Assembly: GCF_028554725.1 (NCBI RefSeq)
Contig: NC_071672.1
Coordinates: forward strand, 1,205,001-1,269,000
Source: Zeugodacus cucurbitae
Taxonomy: Eukaryota > Arthropoda > Insecta > Diptera > Tephritidae
DNA: 64,000 nt
Direction of reading: 5' to 3'
The stretch's first letter is position 1, and each line of letters starts with the position of its first letter. The notes beneath the pieces are model-generated. The model had not been told where the DNA came from. It did no database searches and worked only from the letters and a program-made list of their open reading frames with translations. This document shows positions 21,206-32,238 of this stretch, in pieces. The position numbers and the translations under genes were made by a program.

Positions 21206-21212
21206 GAAGCAA
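21195..21212. repeat. 18-bp perfect palindrome at the R1/IGS fusion
   Basis: TTGCTTCCT followed directly by AGGAAGCAA. The left half is normal R1 sequence; the right half is its copy in inverted orientation and is not present in the uninterrupted spacer. This suggests fold-back synthesis during repair. Confidence 0.8.
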
Positions 21213-21318
21213 TATATATTTTATTTTTTTCAATACATAATAATATAAAATACTTAATCCAAATTATTACTATTAAACTTAATTAATAATGTTAAACTTA
21301 GATTTTTCTTCTATATTA
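21213..21318. other. rDNA intergenic spacer, left part (unit 1)
   Basis: AT-rich spacer matching 57749-57855 and about 61562-61670, where it runs uninterrupted into 28S. Here it is cut by the Helitron at 21319. No coding sequence. Confidence 0.75.
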
Positions 21319-23420
21319 TCTATATATATAAAATTAAGTGGCAAAACTTCCTGTTCGCATACTCCTCCTAGACGGCTTACCCGATTTCAATGAAATTTTC
21401 AGGGGTGATTGGGGTCTGTGTGGAGGGTGCACATAAGAAATTTAATGTGTGTATCATTGCACGTTTTGCAAAAAAAAAAAAATGAATTTGCAAGAACATT
21501 ACTATATTCCGAAATACCCCAATATTTCACTTGGAATGCTTCATTGAATACATTTCAACGACGAAAGCAAGGGGAGCGTGTTGACGGTTAGCCAAAGGTC
21601 CGTAAAACCGATGCCATAGGACGAATTTAAACCATCCATCCGAACATCGTCTTTCAACGTGCGCGGACCAAGATCATTTGATGATTTGAAAACTGTTGAC
21701 AGTCAGTTGTGTGCGACGTATCGTGAAGCATGTCAGCGATTGCAATTGTTAGAAGATGATATGCATTGGGACACCGCCATAATAATATCTACATGCCTTC
21801 CAAAAGTCAAATCCGCAAGAACTATGGAATAAGTACAAAGACTGCATGACCGAGGACTTATTGATTTTGGCGCGAAATCGAGCATCGGACGCAGACTTGC
21901 TATATACATTACAAATGTATAATGATGCTTTGATATTGGTTGAAGATCTGTGCCTTACAATTGCGAATAAGGCATTAGCGCAATTTGTCATAACTGCGCC
22001 CAATCGTTCAGCGATTGATATGCTTGACCATGAGCTTCAACGTGAACAACAAAACGATTGCAAGATAAGATTATACGAGCGGTTGACAATAACGCCGGTG
22101 GATTATACTTTCTGGATGCGCCCGGTGGTACAGGGAAAACGTTTCTGATCTCTTTGATTCTTGCTACTATACGGTCACAGCAGAAAATTGCGCTGGCAAT
22201 TGCTTCGTCAGGCATCGCTGCATTCAGCAATTCAGCATATCGAGGAATTCAGCAATGGCAAAAGTTTTGCGAGGAGCTGGAATAGTTCTATGGGATGAGT
22301 GCCCAATGGCTAACAAAAAGTCATTAGAAGCTTTCAATAGAACAATGCAAGATTTACGCCAAAAGCAACAACTTTTTGGCGGAGCATTAGTCTTATTATC
22401 CGGCGATTTTTGGCAAACTTAGCCAGTCATTCCTCGACCAACTCCTGCCGACGAAATAAGCGCATGTTTAAAATCGTCAGTTTTGTGGAGACATGTTCAA
22501 AGGCTGACTCTTACCATCAACATGCGAGTCCAATTGCAAAACGGTCGATCCGCAGCGACGTTTTCGAAGCAGTTGTTGGACATTGGCGAAGGCAAAATAC
22601 CAATCGATGATACCGGTTTGAACACATTGCCAAACAACTTTTGTACACTTTTACAATCGAAAGAAGAACTGATTGAAAGTGTATTTCCGAATATTGTTCA
22701 ACACTATTTAAGTGAACGCAATATTGGCACCGAAAAATGTACACGTCAACGAAATCAATTTTGCCATTCAAGAAAAACTGCCAGGAGAAGCTACAACATA
22801 TACATCGATTGATAGCGTTTTGAATCAAGATGAAATAGTCAATTATCCAACTGAATTCTTGAATTCTTTGGATCCCCCCGGTCTGCTACCCCATAGTTGG
22901 GTCCTGAAAGTCGGTTCACCCATTATACTTCTACGAAATCTGAAGCCACCGACTTTTATGTAATGGCACAATACTTTCAGTCAAAATATTGTGGCCAAAT
23001 TTGATTGAAGCAACAATACTAAATGGCAAGGCAGCAGGTGAAGTTGTACTCTTACCACGCATTCCCATGATTCCAACGGACATGCCGTTTGAATTTAAGC
23101 GCTTGCTGTTCCCAGTACGTCTTGCCTTTGCGATGACCATCAACAAATCGCAAGGGCAAACGTTTCAAGTTTGCGGCATCAATTTGGAAGAACCGTGCTT
23201 CTCACACGGCCAATTGTTCGTCGCATGCTCGAGAGTGGGAACACCAAGGTGCTTATTCATTTACGCGCCAGGTGGAAAAACCAAAAATGTTGTATACCAA
23301 TATTTTTTAAATGTTTTATAAATAAGTAACAGTTTTACAACAATAAATAAAACACAAAGTAAAAACCCTTAAGAGTTTTAATCGATTTAGGTGTAGCGAA
23401 GCGCACAGGGTAACAGCTAG
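21319..23420 (+). mobile_element. Helitron 1, internally deleted
   Basis: Begins TC (21319) and ends CTAG (23417-23420), inserted between A (21318) and T (23421), the hallmarks of Helitron transposition by rolling-circle replication. The 5' end (TCTATATATATAAAATTAAG) and the 3' end with GCGAAGCGCACAGGGTAACAG before CTAG are typical. The same spacer without the insert is present at about 57855 and 61672. It carries helicase remnants only; the Rep nuclease region is missing. A 13-A run lies at about 21470. Confidence 0.88.
21640..23321 (+). pseudogene. Helitron helicase (Pif1-like), degenerate
   Basis: Remnant of the helicase half of a RepHel protein, which would unwind DNA for Helitron movement. 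Readable pieces in changing frames: DDLKTVDSQLCATYREACQRLQLLEDDMHWDTA (21640-21780), MTEDLLILARNR (21846 on), Walker A DAPGGTGKTFLISLILATI (about 22112), Walker B VLWDECPMANKKS (about 22285), LSGDFWQT then TAG (22420), INMRVQLQNG (22517), INKSQGQTFQV (about 23140) and FSHGQLFVACSRV. Several frameshifts and at least one stop; no Rep HUH motif is seen. Confidence 0.85.
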
Positions 23421-23503
23421 TATATATATACATTAAAAAAATACATATATATACATATATATAAATTATTTATAATATAAATATATACGGTATGTATATT
23501 ACA

Positions 23504-23534
<31 letters not shown>
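23421..23534. other. rDNA intergenic spacer, middle part (unit 1)
   Basis: AT-rich spacer between the Helitron and the RTE element, ending in a (TA)n/(CA)n microsatellite (23500-23534). It aligns with 57857-57965. Confidence 0.75.
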
Positions 23535-23535
<1 letters not shown>

Positions 23536-23551
23536 TGGCGTAGGAACCGCT

Positions 23552-26038
23552 TTAAGCGATTATAACCGAATCCACCAGAGCGCGCCACTCATTCCTCCTT
23601 TTTGCTTTTTGGCGCCAACTGGAAACACCAAGTGAAGCCAGGTCACTTTGCACTTGGTCTTTCCACCGGAGTGGAGGTCGTCCTCTTCCGCGGCTTCCTC
23701 CAGCGGGGACTGCATCGAATACTTTCAGAGCTGGAGTGTTTTCTTCCATCCGTACAACATGACCTAGCCAGCGTAGCCGCTGTCTTTTTATTCGCTGAAC
23801 TATGTCAATGTCGTCGTATAAATCGTACAGCTCATCGTTCCATCGTCTGCGGTATTCGCCGTTGCCAATGTTTAGAGGACCATAAATCTTGCGCAAAACC
23901 TTTCTCTCGAAAACCCCAAGAGTCGTCTCATCGGATGTTGTCATCGTCCACGCTTCAGCGCCATACATCAGGACGGGAATAATGAGCGACTTATAGAGTT
24001 TGATTATGGTTCGTCGAGAGAGGACTTTACTTTTCAATTGCCTACTCAGTCCAAAGTAGCACCTGTTGGCAAGAGCGATTCTGCGTTGGATTTCAAGGCT
24101 GACATTGTTGGTGTTGTTAATGCTGGTTCCCAGATAAACGAAATTATCTACAACTTCAAAGTTATGACTGTCAACAGTGACGTGGGAGCCAAGACGCGAG
24201 TGCGCCGACTGTTTGTTTGATGACAGGAGATATTTCGTCTTGTCCTCATTCACCACCAGACCCATACGCTTCGCTTCTTTATCTAGTCTGGAAAACGCAG
24301 AACAAACGGCGCGGTTGTTGCTTCCGATGATATCAATATCATTGGCATACGTCAGGAGCTGTACACTCTTGTAGAAGATTGTACCCTCTCTATTTAGTTC
24401 TGCAGCTCGTATTATTTTTTCCAGCAATAGATTGGAGAAGTCGCACGATAGTTAGTCACCCTGTCTGAAGCCTCGTTTGGTATCGAACGGCTCGGAGAGG
24501 TCCTTCCCGATCCTGACGGAGCTTTTGGTGTTGCTCAACGTCAGCTTACATAGCCGTATTAGTTTTGCAGGGATACCAAGTTCAGACATCGCGGCATAAA
24601 GGCAGCTCCTTTTCGTGCTATCGAAGGCAGCTTTAAAATCGATAAAAAGATGGTGAGTATCGATTCTTCTCTCTCGGGTCTTTTCCAAGATTTGGCGCAT
24701 GGTGAATATCTGGTCCATTGTGGATTTTCCAGGTCTAAAGCCACACTGATAAGGTCCAATCAGTTCGTTGACGGTGGGCTTTAGTCTTTCACACAATACG
24801 CTCGACAAAACCTTATATGCGATATTGAGGAGACTTATACCACGGTAGTTGGCGCAGATTGTGGGGTCTCCCTTCTTATGGATTGGGCAGAGCACACTAA
24901 GATTCCAATCGTCAGGCATGCTTTCTTCCGACCATATTCTACAAAGAAGCTGATGCATGCACCTTATCAGTTCTTCGCCGCCGTATTTGAATAGCTCGGC
25001 CGGTAATCCATCGGCCCCCGCCGCTTTGTTGTTCTTCAAGCGGGTAATTGCTATTCGAATTTCTTCATGGTCGGGTAATGGAACATCTATTCCATCGTCA
25101 TCGATTGGGGAATCGGGTTCGCCATCTCCTGGTGTTGTACTTTCACTGCCATTGAGCAGGTCGGAGAAGTGTTCCCTCCATAATCCCAGTGTGCTCTGGA
25201 CATCCGTTACCAGATTACCTTCTCGGTCCCTACATGATAATGCTCCGGTCTTGAAACCTTCTGTTAATCGCCTCATCTTTTCATAAAATTTTCGAGCATT
25301 ACCCATGTCGGCCAGCTTTTCAAGCTTTTCATACTCACGCATTTCGGCCTCTTTCTTTTTACGTCTGCAAATGCGTCTCGCTTCCCTCTTCAGTTCTCGA
25401 TATCTATCCCACCCCGAACGTGTTGTGGTCGATCGCAACGTTGCGAGGTAGGCAGTCTGTTTTCTCTCCACTGCGGAACGACAATTCTCATCGCACCAAC
25501 TGGTTTTTTGGCGTTGCCGGAGACCAATTGTTTCGGCTGCAGCGGTATGCAATGAGTTTGAGATGCCGTTCCACAGCTCCCTTATATCGAGATGCTGATG
25601 AGTGCTCTCAGAGAGCAGGAGTGCAAGTCGAGTAGAAAATCGTTCGGCTGTCGGTTGTGATTGCAGCTTTTTTTTTTTTTTCAGCGATATGTTGAAGAAC
25701 CTCGCTTTTATGCGGATTGTGGCTAGACGTTCATACACCGGGGTGAATGCCAGGACTCGGCGACGTAGTCTCTCTCCCACCACAAATCCAACACCAAATT
25801 TGCGCTCCTTTATATGGCCGCTGTAGTAGATGTCACAAGGACCCACCTTCTTCCGTCCTTGTCCCGTCCATCGCACTTCTTGGACGGCGGTGATGTCAGC
25901 CTTTAGTTGTATGAGGACATCAACCAGCTGGGCAGAGGCACCTTCCCAATTTAGAGTCCGGACATTCCAGGTGCATGCCCTCAAATCATGATCCTTAGTA
26001 CGTTTGCAGGGGTCGTCATCAAAAGGGGGGTTTCTCAT
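23552..26038 (-). pseudogene. RTE element 1 ORF (endonuclease-RT), dead
   Basis: Start chosen at ATG 26038 (MRNPPFDDDPCKRTKDH), which matches the start of copy 3; the open frame runs further upstream to 26104. Endonuclease beginning: ACTWNVRTLNWEG, ITAVQEVRWTGQGRK, IRIKARFFNISL. Then a 14-base A-run (minus strand, 25668-25681) replaces the rest of the endonuclease. RT: KNNKAAGADGLPAELFK, CPIHKKGDPTICANYRGISLL, QCGFRPGKST, LFIDFKAAFDS, FRQGD. A TAA follows at about 24454 and the catalytic box reads YAND where YADD is expected (24427-23552 segment). The C-terminus carries RRKVLRKIYGPL-type and GRPPLRWKDQV segments. Confidence 0.85.
25668..25681. repeat. Homopolymer T14 at an internal deletion in RTE 1
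   Basis: Fourteen T (A on the coding strand) sit where about 490 bp of endonuclease sequence, present in copy 3 (about 56613-57105), is absent. The second copy has 15 T. Confidence 0.85.
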
Positions 26039-26342
26039 CCGAGGCTCGGTGTTTGTTTTCATTGGGGAAATTTTTTTATGTGGTGGGTCCCAAGCCCTAC
26101 GCACAACCGCACAAGCGGGCTTCGCCTTCTCACTTTAGCTCGCCTCCAAACGGATGTCTGTTAGCTACCCAGGGGATACTTGGTCTAAAACCGGAAGTCG
26201 TGAGCTGCTTGAGTCATATGCAAAAGAATCGTTCCTGGCCACTCCCAAGTGAATGGCAATCAGAAACTTTCCTCACTTGCGTGAACTTCTACATATGACC
26301 CCATCCCCCCATATACATATAAATAGTTTATAAACAGTTTGA

Positions 26343-26798
26343 TCGAATCATCAAGCAAAGGATAAGCTTCAGTGGATCGCAGTATAGCAGCTGCTCTACC
26401 ACTTACAACACCTTGCCAGTTACCAAAGTCGTTTACAATTGATTCTAGGCATTGACATTGTATTAAATAATGTTTTAATAAGTAACTAGCGCGTCATACA
26501 GGTGATATTTAATCCTCCCGCATTTGCTATGTTACAAATAACATTGGCATCACATATATCCATTATCGTTTATAAATAAAATTTATAAACTTTAAATGGT
26601 TTAGAGAAGCCATACAATGCAATTGCCCCATATTTATCATTGCAGTCCAGCACGGATACGACCTTAGAGGCGTTCAGGCATAATCCAACGGACGTAGCAT
26701 CATACCACTGTTCGCTCGAACAAGTATTGTACCATTGGTCCGTACCTGCGGTTCCTCTCGTACTACGCAGGAATGCTGTCGCAATAACAATTGTCATT

Positions 26799-26856
<58 letters not shown>

Positions 26857-26878
26857 TGGGTGAACAATCCAACGCTTG

Positions 26879-26931
<53 letters not shown>

Positions 26932-26954
26932 GACGTCGCTATGAACGCTTGGCC

Positions 26955-26999
<45 letters not shown>

Positions 27000-27555
27000 T
27001 TAAAAACTCTTTAAACCAAAAGGATCGATAGGCCGAGCTTTTGCTGTCTCTGTGTGTACTGAACACCGAGATCAAGTCAGCATTTGCCCTTTTGCTCTAT
27101 GTGTGGTTTCTGTCCGCACTGAGCTGGCCTTGGGACACCTCCGTTACTATTGGAGAGATGTACCGCCCCAGTCAAACTCCCCACCTGGCAATGTCCTTGA
27201 ATTGGATCATACCTGAGTGTTGGAGTTATACCAAATTTTAATTATAACAATAACACCGAAATGCTATCATTTCATTAAAATATGTTTACAATTATATAAC
27301 AAACTCGTGGTACTTTGATCAAGAAGCTTGCATCAAAACCCAATACCATAAGATATATAAATATACCCATATAATGGCTAAGCAATGATACACGTTCCAC
27401 TTAATCAAGTAAGTAAGGAAACAATAAGAGTAGTGGTATTTCATTGTTGATACATAACCGAAATTATATATCTCCCACTTATGCTACACCTCTTATGTCT
27501 CCTTACACTGCCAGACTAGAGTCAAGCTCAACAGGGTCTCTTTCCCTGTTAATTA

Positions 27556-27591
<36 letters not shown>

Positions 27592-27606
27592 CAGTAGATA
27601 GGGACA
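26343..27606 (-). rRNA. 28S rRNA 3' fragment, remnant 1
   Basis: The 3' part of 28S, from the R1 site (27593-27606, AGTAGATAGGGACA) to the 3' end near 26343 (TCGAATCATCAAGC). It includes the sarcin-ricin loop (reverse complement GCGGTTCCTCTCGTACT at 26749-26765) and the peptidyl-transferase region (TTATCCCTGTGGTAAC). It has changes in conserved core, for example ACTATTGGAGAG at 27146-27157 where remnants 3 and 4 have ATTATTTGAGAG. With 5' 28S absent and an R1 at its 5' edge it cannot give a ribosomal RNA. Confidence 0.93.
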
Positions 27607-28114
27607 TCTAAAGCCAATATTAACGTGAGTACCTGCCGATGACGGCCTAACCTCACGGTGCTCAAAAGCACAGCGGATCAATAAAATGCGATGATCAGCG
27701 CCCCGAAAAATGCAATGCATTATTCAGTACCAATTGGCGTGTGGAATGGACACACTAACCACCTTGGTGGGGTTCGAGGCCTATCTAAAACCTCTGCCGT
27801 ACTTTGGGTCCGGCACCCGGTTGCAATGCAACTCCACATTGAGTGACAAATATCACTCTCCCCGCATTCGGGTATTAAACCACAACCACCACGATACTCC
27901 CCGAGGGGCCAGTCCGCACGAGTAGGTTGGAGCGAACACCAAAGGCTCCTACTCCCCGTGGTACCAGAATTAAGTCTCCGGTCAGACCTCGTAGCCAAAA
28001 AACTACTACCAGTTGAGCTTCCATACTGCTCTGGACTGGTGACCAGGGGTTGGACCCCATTCTCTCATCCAATACACACACAATACACACACCATTCACA
28101 CAAAGAAACTATAC
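27607..28114 (-). other. R1-B4 3'UTR
   Basis: Subfamily B 3'UTR next to real 28S sequence, so the element's 3' terminus is defined here. It keeps the outer stem GAGTAGG/CCTACTC, but the inner stem has one mismatch (CACCAA). Confidence 0.82.
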
Positions 28115-30845
28115 TTAGTTTCCAGCTAATTGTCTTCGCCGCTTAAACACCTCACGCGCAAACACACCAAATAATTCTAATCGTTCGGCATCCCAACTAG
28201 TGGAGATCACACCACTAACATCTAACCGTTCATCAGTCCAACTAATCCTCATACCCCCAAGGTCCCTAATGTCCGAGTACATCGGGCATTCAGCAATAAC
28301 ATGCACCCAATCCTCAACACGCGCCCCACACATACATTCCATTCCATCAGAGAGGTGCCCCTGATGCGAAAAAGCATTCAAAGGCCCATGCCCCGTAAAT
28401 AGGAAACCCAGACTCAGACAGAATCTGAAATCTGGGTTTTCCCCAACAAACCCAACATCCCGAATGTACTCATAAGTCACACGACCGTAAGGACTATTAT
28501 CCCAACGGTCTTGCCACCTACTCCTAACCCTGTCATCTAGAAGCCTCTTGCTTTCTAGATATCCCAACCTCTCCACATCATCGTCAGAAATCCATTCATT
28601 CCGCAGCAATAACACACTCAAACCCCTCCTCAACCTGAAAGAAACAGCACGCTGTAAAACAATCAGGTCAAGAGGGGGCACACCCAATAAAACCTGCAAC
28701 GCATCCGTAGAAACGGTGCGACATACAGGCAAACAGGCAAGCATCATGCAACGCTGTATAGAAAGAAGTTTTCGATGACCCGAAACCATCGTAGCCACCT
28801 TCCACCATATAGGAGATCCATAAGTGGCACAGGCCACAAACAAACCTCGATATATGGAGCGAACAGCACGACGCCCGAGACCCCAATCACTCCGTAAAAC
28901 GCGCCTGACACTACCAACAATCGCCTGCAGCCGCCGCTTCACATTCACTAAGTGTGGAGTAAAACACATTCTTTCACTCATGGTCAACCCCAGATATTTG
29001 ACTTGCGTCACATACCTGATGCTGACCCCATTCACACGGACAACCGGTGGACGCCCCGGTGACAGTCTACCCTTTAAGAGCATTGTCACCGTTTTATCCA
29101 TCGATATGTCAACACCCACACCCACACCCCAATTATGAGCAATCTCCAACAATTGCCCTCCTACCCTTTCAATCTCAGACCTCGAACAGCCTTCAACTAA
29201 AAGAAGCAGGTCATCCGCATACGCACAACACCTGCAGAGTGGTTCGAGCTGCCCAAGCAGTGAGTCCATCATGAGGTTCCAAATATATGGACCACAGATG
29301 GATCCCTGCGGGCAGCCACGAACCACTCCAATTTTCACACTCCCATTCATACCAACGATAGAGGCTTTCCTGTCCGAAAAGAAGCTCCGCCAGAGACTAA
29401 TTTCCGAACAGCCAAGTTCCTCTAGCCGTTGAATCACACGATCCCAGATTAGGTAATCAAACGCCCCCTTGAAGTCAACAAATATGCCAAGGACATATTT
29501 GTTGGTATTCTCCCTCACAGCGTTCTGAACATACATCCAGGCATCTTCTACACTGCGTCCTTTCCTGAACCCATACTGCCTATTCGACCTCAAATCCCGC
29601 GTTAGCTCCTGAAGCCGTTCCACCATAACTCTTTCCAGCACTTTCCCAAGCACTGGAAGGAGACTGATGCCCCGATAAGAACGAGGATCACTCCTGATCT
29701 TATCAGGAGACTTCAGGAGAGGAACAACCCTGGCACTTTTCCACTCACGTGGAAAATATCCCTCACAAATGCACTTATCATAAATGACCTCCAAGTATTC
29801 CGGAATGAACTTCCACAAGCATTTGCACATCTCTCCGTTCAGACCACCAAAACCTGGAGACCGTTTAGACCTGACCAGGCCAAAGGCATATCCCAGCTCC
29901 CCATCATCTAATGGAGGAACAGGTACCTCATGTGCATGGGGTGCCTGAACCTCAGCCCTGGGAAAGAACGCTCCTAACAGAACCCCAGCACACTCTCTCC
30001 ACGTTGATAACACAGTGTCACCAACACGAAGAGAGGTGATATCCTCCCTCTTACGACCCCTGCAGATCTTATAGACCTGACCCCAGGGGTCATCCCTATT
30101 GTCATTCACAAAACTCCTCCACTCTTCTTCTTTAATTTTCACAATCATATCTTTATATTCATTCATCGCACAACTAAAATCATACCTAAACTGGGACAGC
30201 CTGTCAGAATTGAACCGCCGAGCACGTTGAAACTTTCGTCTCAACCGCCGGACAGTCCTCCTCTTCAAGGTTAACTCATGCGTCCAATATCACTCACACC
30301 CCTAGGCCCATCAAACGTATACCACTCACTCTGCTCATTCAGAATGTGAAAGCCCTTAGCCAACACCCATTCATTCATTACCTCGCCTCGAACGTGGCTT
30401 TGATATCCAGACGAATGTCTAGATACCTTACTAAACCACATCGAGGACGAGGCATTCGCATCCAACCCTAGGACTAATGGGCTACCACTCGCCAGAAGTA
30501 GTAACTTATCCATATAGCCCAGGTAGGGCTCTAGGGGCTCGCTAAATTTGCAATACAAACTAGCGACAATCATTCTACCGAACTCCCCCTCTATAGACAC
30601 ACACACCCCCTGTTGTGACGAATCCAAGACTACACAATCGTAGCCGGAATCATTCACAACTATTGCAGCATTAACCCCAAGGTCCGTAAAGACCCTAAAA
30701 CCTCCAGGAAGACCCCGAACCACACCATTGGTGGCGTAAGGCTCCTGAAGTAAGGCAATGCCACACCCCCCTCAATCATACAACCCCCCAACTCACACAT
30801 AACGGCATACGACCCCTGACAATTAAGCTGAAAAACCCCCCCCAT
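28115..30845 (-). pseudogene. R1-B4 ORF2, cut by a 343-bp deletion
   Basis: ORF2 starts at ATG 30845-30843 in TGATG with the in-frame 8-G run (MGGVFQLNCQGS). A 1-base loss near 30765 shifts the early endonuclease frame. The next piece (30271-30723) runs to VSDI and then hits a 343-bp deletion that removes SDHNLIQ and the linker to the RT and breaks frame. The main RT frame (28115-30268, 717 codons) is uninterrupted: DFKGAFD, GCPQGSICGP, CAYADDLLLL, KYLGLTMS and the C-terminal CMCGARVEDWVHVIAEC. RT without endonuclease would not retarget 28S by the known R1 route. Confidence 0.9.
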
Positions 30846-32238
30846 CAGTGTCTGGAGAGGGCACGCTCAACAACGCCACAGTAAATCGGGCAAACAGCTG
30901 ACATCATAAGATGCCCAGCTGGCCTACCCTTAAATGCACAGTTGCGACAATGAGGGGCATTACCACAACCGGCAGCTCTATGTCCTTCTTGACCGCACCG
31001 CCTACAAACATCTGATTTGGCCCTACACTCAGCCACTCTATGGTCAAAACTCATACACCGGAAGCAGCCAGCAACTGGGCTATCCGGTCGAACCCTGAAG
31101 GAGAACCACTTTATGTAGCACCTTCCCGCCTCCAAAAGGGCGGACATTAATTTGTCCGACCCCTCAAGGACAACGTTGGTGCTACCATCAGCGGCCACCT
31201 TCTAGGGCCGACTGACCATCCGCACATCTGACTTTCGTGCCTCAGGGCTGATGTCCTGAAGGTTCAACCGAAAGAGCTCCTCCATGAAGTCATCATGGGA
31301 GATTTCGGTGTGAACCCCCTGAACCACAACCCGCGGACCCAACTTCCGGTTCACACTCACATCCAACCCCACCTCCCCGAACTTGGCATTATTCGCCATC
31401 TTTTCCCTCTCTAAAACAGAGGGGGGCGAATAACCACCCCACCACCCTTAATCGGCTTCACCTCGTGTACACGCACTCCGAGGGAAGGTCCCACCTCCTT
31501 CACGACCTTCTTAATCACCTTCTTAGAGGAGGTGGTCGGGGCCTTGCTTCTCACCACCACCGACCAAGTCTCAACCGGCTTCGGCAATGCCGGAGCAATT
31601 GCCTCCAACACAGGCGCTGGAGGCGCACGCACCGACTCAGCCGGAGCCAAACCCACAACCGACCTCTTCGATTGGGGAATAGATCCCCCACAACCCCCCC
31701 TGAGAGCGTCAACCTGACCGCGAAGATGGGCATTCTCGGTTACTACCGTCATCAGAAGCGCCTCGTACTTCGAGGCAAGCTCCATCAGCCCCTTCGCAGT
31801 AGTGACCTCAAAGTCTTCAACCCCAAACACCAATGCGTTTAATTCCGCCGTCACTGCCTTCATGGCAGCAACATGGCTAATAGCGCCTCCCCCAACCACA
31901 CCATCATTTTCTCCACCCTCCTTAACAGCGCTAACAGGACACTCTTTTGCAGAAGTACCCTTAATGCGCTTCTTCCCCTTAATCCACACTACACCTCCAC
32001 GCTTGCTGACAATAGGGTGGACAACCACTTCTTCAGCGGTGTTACCCATGTCAGCACAACTACTCCCATCCACTAACATCACCAACGATGGCGAACCTAT
32101 CCTAACCTTCCTACGCGGCGGGGACCCAACCGAAGGTCCAGTACCCTCATCAGCCGACGAGGTCTCCACTGCTAACGCAAGCTCTTTCCCCTCATTCCCA
32201 GCAGGGTGCTTAGCCCTTCTCCTCCGTGAGGGAAGCAT
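30845..32238 (-). pseudogene. R1-B4 ORF1, broken
   Basis: Identical in layout to B1 ORF1: start MLPSRRRRAKH at 32238, pieces 31411-32238, 31202-31399 and 30845-31198, with the same indel near 31420 and the same TAG near 31199. The shared lesions show that both descend from one already dead copy. Zinc knuckles (CFRCMSFDHRVAEC, CRRCGQEGHRAAGC) remain in the last piece. Confidence 0.88.

Larger units (their letters stand above)
20299..21212 (-). mobile_element. R1-B2: truncated R1 fused to IGS
   Basis: 3'UTR 20299-20761 (with a deletion near 20569, so the stretch with the outer stem's 5' strand is missing) and ORF2 C-terminus 20762-21205. R1 similarity ends at CTTGCTTCCTAG (about 21204), and the fusion to spacer lies in an 18-bp palindrome. 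The remaining R1 and the whole rDNA segment that should precede it are missing. Confidence 0.87.
23535..26303 (-). mobile_element. RTE-type (BovB-like) non-LTR element 1
   Basis: A single-ORF element with a CTWNVRTL endonuclease and an RT, ending at the 3' side in a (TA)n microsatellite, as RTE-clade elements often do. The 5' end (about 26303) matches the 5' end of copy 3 near 57720. It lies in the spacer next to the 28S 3' end. An internal deletion filled by 14 T, a stop and a mutated catalytic site make it dead. Confidence 0.8.
15414..28988. repeat. 13.2-kb tandem duplication, copy 1
   Basis: The order R1-B (5' part), A3, B2, IGS, Helitron, IGS, RTE, 28S, R1-B (3' part) recurs at 28989-42219 with an offset of 13231 over most of its length. 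Only a few differences were seen by eye (for example C at 22946 vs G at 36177, C at 23201 vs T at 36432, T14 vs T15, and the spacer/R1 homopolymers), plus one 343-bp deletion in copy 2. Confidence 0.9.

Noticed and set aside
23535..26303. A host gene similar to craniofacial development protein 2
   Set aside because: The CTWNVRTL endonuclease is followed by an RT and repeated three times; the name is a common misannotation of RTE/BovB endonucleases.
26570..26834. Small open frames on both strands inside the 28S remnants
   Set aside because: They lie within recognisable rRNA sequence and are chance frames.
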